Positions 43,988 through 47,125 of a DNA stretch of 47,125 nt are shown here, piece by piece (within the stretch, counting starts at the first letter, position 1; each line of letters begins with the position of its first letter). Origin of the DNA: a virus. The notes below the pieces were generated by a model. The model was not told the origin of the DNA. It searched no databases and saw nothing but the letters and a program-made list of their open reading frames with translations. The stretch is from IMG/VR virus record IMGVR_UViG_3300047121_000094, positions 1 through 47,125 of that record; one strand, written 5' to 3'. A program made the translations under genes and the position numbers.

Positions 43988-44420
43988 GAAGACAAACTTC
44001 GTTTGTCTAAGTCTTCGCTTTCGCTCAGACTTATTATTTTTCTTAATCTTTTTATTAAGGGAATCATATTGCCGCCTTAGAGTCCATGGTAGTGCTATTC
44101 AGCACCACCATTGGAAAAAGCACATTGCCATGCCCTATCACCCATGTCGTCTGTTCCCCGACATACTAGCCCTATCGCTGTATATCGCCACCGGTTGCCC
44201 TATAAAGTTTATGGGACTGTAGTGAGATACTGTTACATATCTCGGCAACGCATGTTCTATAATCGCAAGACAAAGTAGATTATAGACTCATTGAGGGTTC
44301 GCAAACCTGTCGATTGCCCTCTCGGTATTCCGTAGATGTTACTCTACGCTTACTCCAGAATCTGACGGCACAGCACTATCTGTACAATCTCAAGGAGGGT
44401 CGAGCACCTCGACCAAACAA
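43988..44420 (-). ncRNA. candidate large structured non-coding RNA
   Basis: A gene-free stretch of ~430 bases that folds into at least ten hairpins. Examples (plus coordinates): 44256-44286, 9-bp perfect stem; 44084-44114, 13-bp stem with one bulge; 44398-44414, 7 bp; 44144-44164, 6 bp; 44331-44348, 6 bp; 44194-44199 with 44244-44249, a long-range 6-bp helix enclosing two hairpins. Minus strand is favoured: there the 44084 stem has G-U instead of A-C, 44120-44133 makes a GCAA tetraloop with G-U pairs, and 44009-44032 gives GC-GAAA-GC with tandem GA. I see no tRNA, tmRNA, RNase P or group I core. Confidence 0.55.
43990..44050 (+). terminator. double-hairpin terminator after hub operon
   Basis: Two adjacent hairpins on the plus strand, AGACAAAC-TTC-GTTTGTCT (43990-44008) and AAGTCT...AGACTT (44009-44032), are followed by TTATTATTTTTCTT. 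They start 30 bases after the last hub ORF stop and would end that transcript. The same hairpins could equally be the 3' end of the minus-strand RNA candidate. Confidence 0.5.
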
Positions 44421-44426
44421 ATTGTT

Positions 44427-44984
44427 TTAAACGCTAATTGATGTATCTATGATTAGATTTGAGTTGGTCTCTGCTTTACCGGAACAATATGATTTAAGTA
44501 GGTCTTTGTTTAATCTGAAAAAATGTTCGAACTCTATGATGAGCCAATCTTTGTGTTTTGATGATGTGTAATATAAAAAGTTGTCTGTGACCCAGGTCAC
44601 AGTAGTTTGCACTGCTACGAACTTACCTTTTCTGTTGAACTTCATGAATAACACATTGATGTCATCAGATTCGGCAACGTCCATCATTTGATCTATCCAA
44701 CCATCTAATACTTTGCAAGAACCTGCAAGCACTAGATGAAAAGGAAAATCAGCATAACTTTTACATTCTGCGTTGAGTTTAGAGAAACTTTCTCCCGGGA
44801 CTATATCTCCCTTGAAACTACGTATCTGCCCTTCATGTAAGAATTGTGTTCTTACTTGATTTTTCCCACCTACGTAGGCTCCCGATCCCGGGGCGCGAAT
44901 AAAACTCTCATTGTATAATTGTGAAAGGTAATTTGCAACTTCGCGTTCATAACTATTACCTTTGGCTTTCTGTGGACTAGGCAT
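44427..44984 (-). CDS. PD-(D/E)XK nuclease, Hjc-like resolvase
   Basis: 185 residues from the ATG at 44982-44984 (an upstream start would overlap the radical SAM gene). It opens KAKGNSYEREVANYLSQLYN and RAPGSGAYVGGKN, then FKGDIVPG and LNAECKSY, which matches the E...GSG...GD...ExK layout of archaeal-type Holliday junction resolvases and related PD-(D/E)XK nucleases. Beside a gp46-like gene, a junction-resolving or DNA-end-processing role (a stand-in for T4 gp49) is likely. The Shine-Dalgarno is poor, so the start is not certain. Confidence 0.72.
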   Translation of the reverse strand: MPSPQKAKGNSYEREVANYLSQLYNESFIRAPGSGAYVGGKNQVRTQFLHEGQIRSFKGDIVPGESFSKLNAECKSYADFPFHLVLAGSCKVLDGWIDQMMDVAESDDINVLFMKFNRKGKFVAVQTTVTWVTDNFLYYTSSKHKDWLIIEFEHFFRLNKDLLKSYCSGKAETNSNLIIDTSISV

Positions 44985-45000
44985 GTTTATATGTATTCTC

Positions 45001-46014
45001 TCACCACTCAGTGGCATAATTTTTATCGACATATTTGGATGCACACTTAGTAGAACACTCATAACTGCCGTTCATAAAATCTTTATTCCAAAAACTGTCA
45101 CTGACCACAATCGATAATAGGTTCTCATGCAAGTTATATTTCTTTCCTAACTTGCCCCAATGATCGTTGTGACCATATCTGTTGGCTACCCAACAGCAAG
45201 GATAAAACTCTCCCCTGCTATTGATGAATAATCCCTTATTTCCTATATGACATATAGGCGTGATACTATCTATCGTTTTAACCTGTGCTAACAATTCGTT
45301 GTTTTTGTTTTTCCATTGTTCAGGAACAGGTCTACTATTAAAATACCATAATCTACGTTCAAATCTATGGCTAGTGCTGATCAAGTCTTTTCTAGTAGGC
45401 TCTAGTATATCATCTTTACCATAATGCTCATACTTGCTACCGAACTTTGTGCTTTTAGTCAACTGAAAACTATCAAAACCTAACTTCTTAGCCAGGCTTT
45501 TCATATATTCTATTCGTTGTTCATTGAACCTAAATCCAATACAGTCCCATAACATATAGACTTCGCTGTTAGCGCGAATCGTGTTCACACCGATCATGAT
45601 GCTATCCCAATCACTATTCACACGATATTGTTCGTTACTATCTTGATCCCAACCATCTAGGCTGAAATGTATCTGATCAACATTGTTCAATGTCTGTGCT
45701 AACTCTAGCCACCACTCTTGTTTCTTATAACTACCATTGGTCACTATAATGATGCTGACATTCTTGACGGACTTGATATACTTGATAACATCTATCAATT
45801 CATGCGCATAGATAGGATCACCGTCATCACCGCAGAAAGTTATTTTTTCTACGTTTTTAGAAATAAACTCTGGAGTGAAATTTCTTTTAAAGAATTCTAA
45901 ATCTAGTTCGGTGTTAATCAAACTATCAGGCACTTCGGTACGTGCGCAACGAGGACAGCGTAATGTACACTTACTGCTGATTTCAATGTGCCAGTGCCAA
46001 AGTGCTAGACTCAT
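45001..46014 (-). CDS. radical SAM protein with SPASM-like domain
   Basis: 337 residues. The [4Fe-4S]-SAM motif CTLRCPRC (Cx3Cx2C) is at residues 16-23, followed by FCGDDGDP (SAM-binding GGE-like) and HFSLDGWD. The C-terminal part has PICHIG, YPCCWVANRYG and SYECSTKCASKY, a cysteine pattern of SPASM/twitch type that binds an extra cluster. SPASM enzymes modify peptides or RNA-linked substrates. It overlaps the end of the gp46-like gene (ATGA) and precedes the nuclease gene by 16 bases. No short precursor peptide gene is seen nearby; the substrate is unknown. Confidence 0.85.
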   Translation of the reverse strand: MSLALWHWHIEISSKCTLRCPRCARTEVPDSLINTELDLEFFKRNFTPEFISKNVEKITFCGDDGDPIYAHELIDVIKYIKSVKNVSIIIVTNGSYKKQEWWLELAQTLNNVDQIHFSLDGWDQDSNEQYRVNSDWDSIMIGVNTIRANSEVYMLWDCIGFRFNEQRIEYMKSLAKKLGFDSFQLTKSTKFGSKYEHYGKDDILEPTRKDLISTSHRFERRLWYFNSRPVPEQWKNKNNELLAQVKTIDSITPICHIGNKGLFINSRGEFYPCCWVANRYGHNDHWGKLGKKYNLHENLLSIVVSDSFWNKDFMNGSYECSTKCASKYVDKNYATEW

Positions 46015-47125
46015 GCCATGTCTCGGCTAGTGCTGTATGTAGTAAAGCCATTCTCTTTAATAACTTTGAGTACGCTAGGCACACGCCCTGCTAACTCTTC
46101 TCGGTGCGATACTAACCACACACTCTTATTACGATTGCGGCTCATGTCTTTCAAGATAGCCATGCTGTTCTCAACACCTATGCTATCCATACCACTATCA
46201 ATCAATTCATCGATGAACAATGTATTGATCGGGCTGTATAGGCTTTCCCATACATCACGGAACGCAAACGATAGACCTAATATCAGTCGATTGCGTTCGC
46301 CGCGAGAAAGATTATCGAAATCTAATTCACGACCCAACTCTGTGATTTGAACAGAAAGATCGTTTAAGAAAATCACTTGATGAGGTAATCCGATCTTGTC
46401 AAGGTAGTGTGTGAGCCTTGCATTGAGGTAACTTAGATTTTGATCGATAATCTTCTTGCGGACGAAACTATCTTTGCTTGTCAATAGATCAAGCAGGAAC
46501 TTTTGATGATCATGAATTCGTGACAACTCATTAATCTTATCAAAATTTATTTCTTGTAATGCTTGATTTTCCATCTCACTGATTTGATCGGTGTATGGGT
46601 TTAACTCTTTGTCTTTCTCATCTATCTTTGATACTAATGCATCCACTAGGCTACGATGTTGAAATGCTTCTTGCTCGGTATCATAATATAGTTTCGGTTG
46701 CTTGCCGACAGGACCCAATTCATCTTTAGCAGATTTTAATTGCTCAAGTAAGTCATTGAATTCCTTGATGTTTCTCTCATTCTCTTTCTTACTCTTTTCT
46801 TTTTCTTTTGTTACTTTGGCGTGCTTTTCATCGTGGAAGTCTTGACCACAAGTATGACACTTGTGTTCTTTCAACTGCGCTAGTTCCTTTTCCACTTTCT
46901 TTAATGATTTTTCTTCTTTATCTAAATCATCTTGGGTTCGGGAAATAGTCTTGTCTAAGTCAGCGATATCTTTTTTCTTTTGGTTGTACGCAGCCAAATC
47001 CTTATGACCCTGTAACTCTTTATCGATATCTAACTTTTGCAAATCTTCGAGGTCATCTTTGAGTTTCTTTAGATCCTCATCATGCTTAGTATCCCATAGT
47101 TTTGCTCTACGCTTTAGATTATCGA
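46011..47125 (-). CDS. 46: gp46-like recombination nuclease subunit, 5' part missing
   Basis: The frame is open to the right edge, so the N-terminal part with Walker A is outside the window; the TTG at 47042 is not the true start. The visible 371 codons show coiled coils around a zinc hook (KCHTCGQDF), then the ABC-type C-terminal lobe: signature LSRGERNRLILG, Walker B LFIDELIDSGMD and switch His in VWLVSHRE. This is the Rad50/SbcC-type ATPase that with gp47 resects DNA ends for recombination-dependent replication. Confidence 0.93.
   Translation of the reverse strand, partial: DNLKRRAKLWDTKHDEDLKKLKDDLEDLQKLDIDKELQGHKDLAAYNQKKKDIADLDKTISRTQDDLDKEEKSLKKVEKELAQLKEHKCHTCGQDFHDEKHAKVTKEKEKSKKENERNIKEFNDLLEQLKSAKDELGPVGKQPKLYYDTEQEAFQHRSLVDALVSKIDEKDKELNPYTDQISEMENQALQEINFDKINELSRIHDHQKFLLDLLTSKDSFVRKKIIDQNLSYLNARLTHYLDKIGLPHQVIFLNDLSVQITELGRELDFDNLSRGERNRLILGLSFAFRDVWESLYSPINTLFIDELIDSGMDSIGVENSMAILKDMSRNRNKSVWLVSHREELAGRVPSVLKVIKENGFTTYSTSRDMA

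Noticed and set aside
43988-44420. tRNA, tmRNA, RNase P RNA or group I intron in the gene-free region
   Set aside because: No cloverleaf, CCA end, tag frame, conserved RNase P motifs or intron core elements were seen; the GGTTCGCAAACC segment is not within a tRNA fold.
43988-44420. Decayed protein gene in the gene-free region
   Set aside because: All frames are closed within short distances, and the density of perfect stems is not expected for a decaying coding sequence.
44427-45062. Longer start for the nuclease gene at 45062
   Set aside because: It would overlap the radical SAM gene by 62 bases and adds a sequence without family features; the ATG at 44984 begins just before the conserved KGNSYERE.

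Overview
This window is part of the genome of a T4-like myovirus. The head genes (portal, prohead protease, scaffold, major capsid protein), a T4-type baseplate hub assembly protein, a tape measure protein, a gp46-type recombination nuclease subunit and a PAAR spike tip are all recognisable. T4-type late promoter boxes (NATAAATA) occur upstream of several structural genes. The sequence is AT-rich. It carries class Ia ribonucleotide reductase, an IscU-like scaffold and a fatty acid desaturase, as aquatic T4-like phages often do, but no photosynthesis genes, so there is no sign of a cyanobacterial host. The host cannot be named from the sequence.

Layout, left to right. (1) 1-6536, minus strand: a tight operon read right to left as a 146-aa protein, nrdA, iscU-like, nrdB, glutaredoxin, a 99-aa protein, a PAAR tip and a 461-aa protein. 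The last one ends in a suspicious GC-only stretch at the window edge. (2) 6572-31275, minus strand: about 24.7 kb of repetitive fibre and adhesin genes, more than half the window. There are five giant beta-repeat proteins plus a sixth with its own C-terminal domain, three LamG or fibrinogen-like adhesins that share one N-terminal module, and a 93-aa protein. N-terminal modules, repeats and C-terminal tips are mixed between genes. (3) 31375-33124: a small accessory island with a degenerate HNH protein and an SGNH-hydrolase-like protein on the plus strand and a desaturase on the minus strand. (4) 33197-39133, minus strand: the head module (portal, 75-aa protein, acidic core protein, protease, scaffold, capsid), closed by a strong UUCG terminator. 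(5) 39150-42821: a tape measure protein carrying an amidase domain, divergent from (6) 42912-43960, plus strand: a hub-assembly protein followed by a small ORF with no start codon, apparently joined to it by a -1 ribosomal frameshift at T_TTT_TTC. (7) 43961-44426: a 466-base gene-free region full of perfect hairpins, a candidate structured RNA. (8) 44427-47125, minus strand: a gp46-like SMC nuclease subunit (cut by the window edge), a radical SAM/SPASM protein and an Hjc-like PD-(D/E)XK nuclease.

How the parts work together: gp46 and the resolvase-like nuclease serve recombination-dependent replication. NrdA, NrdB and glutaredoxin supply dNTPs, with the IscU-like protein possibly helping iron delivery. 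The late genes build the head, tail and a large set of host-recognition fibres. The most unusual items are the structured RNA candidate, the frameshift-linked hub genes, the shuffled fibre array, and late boxes placed so close to start codons that leaderless mRNAs would result.
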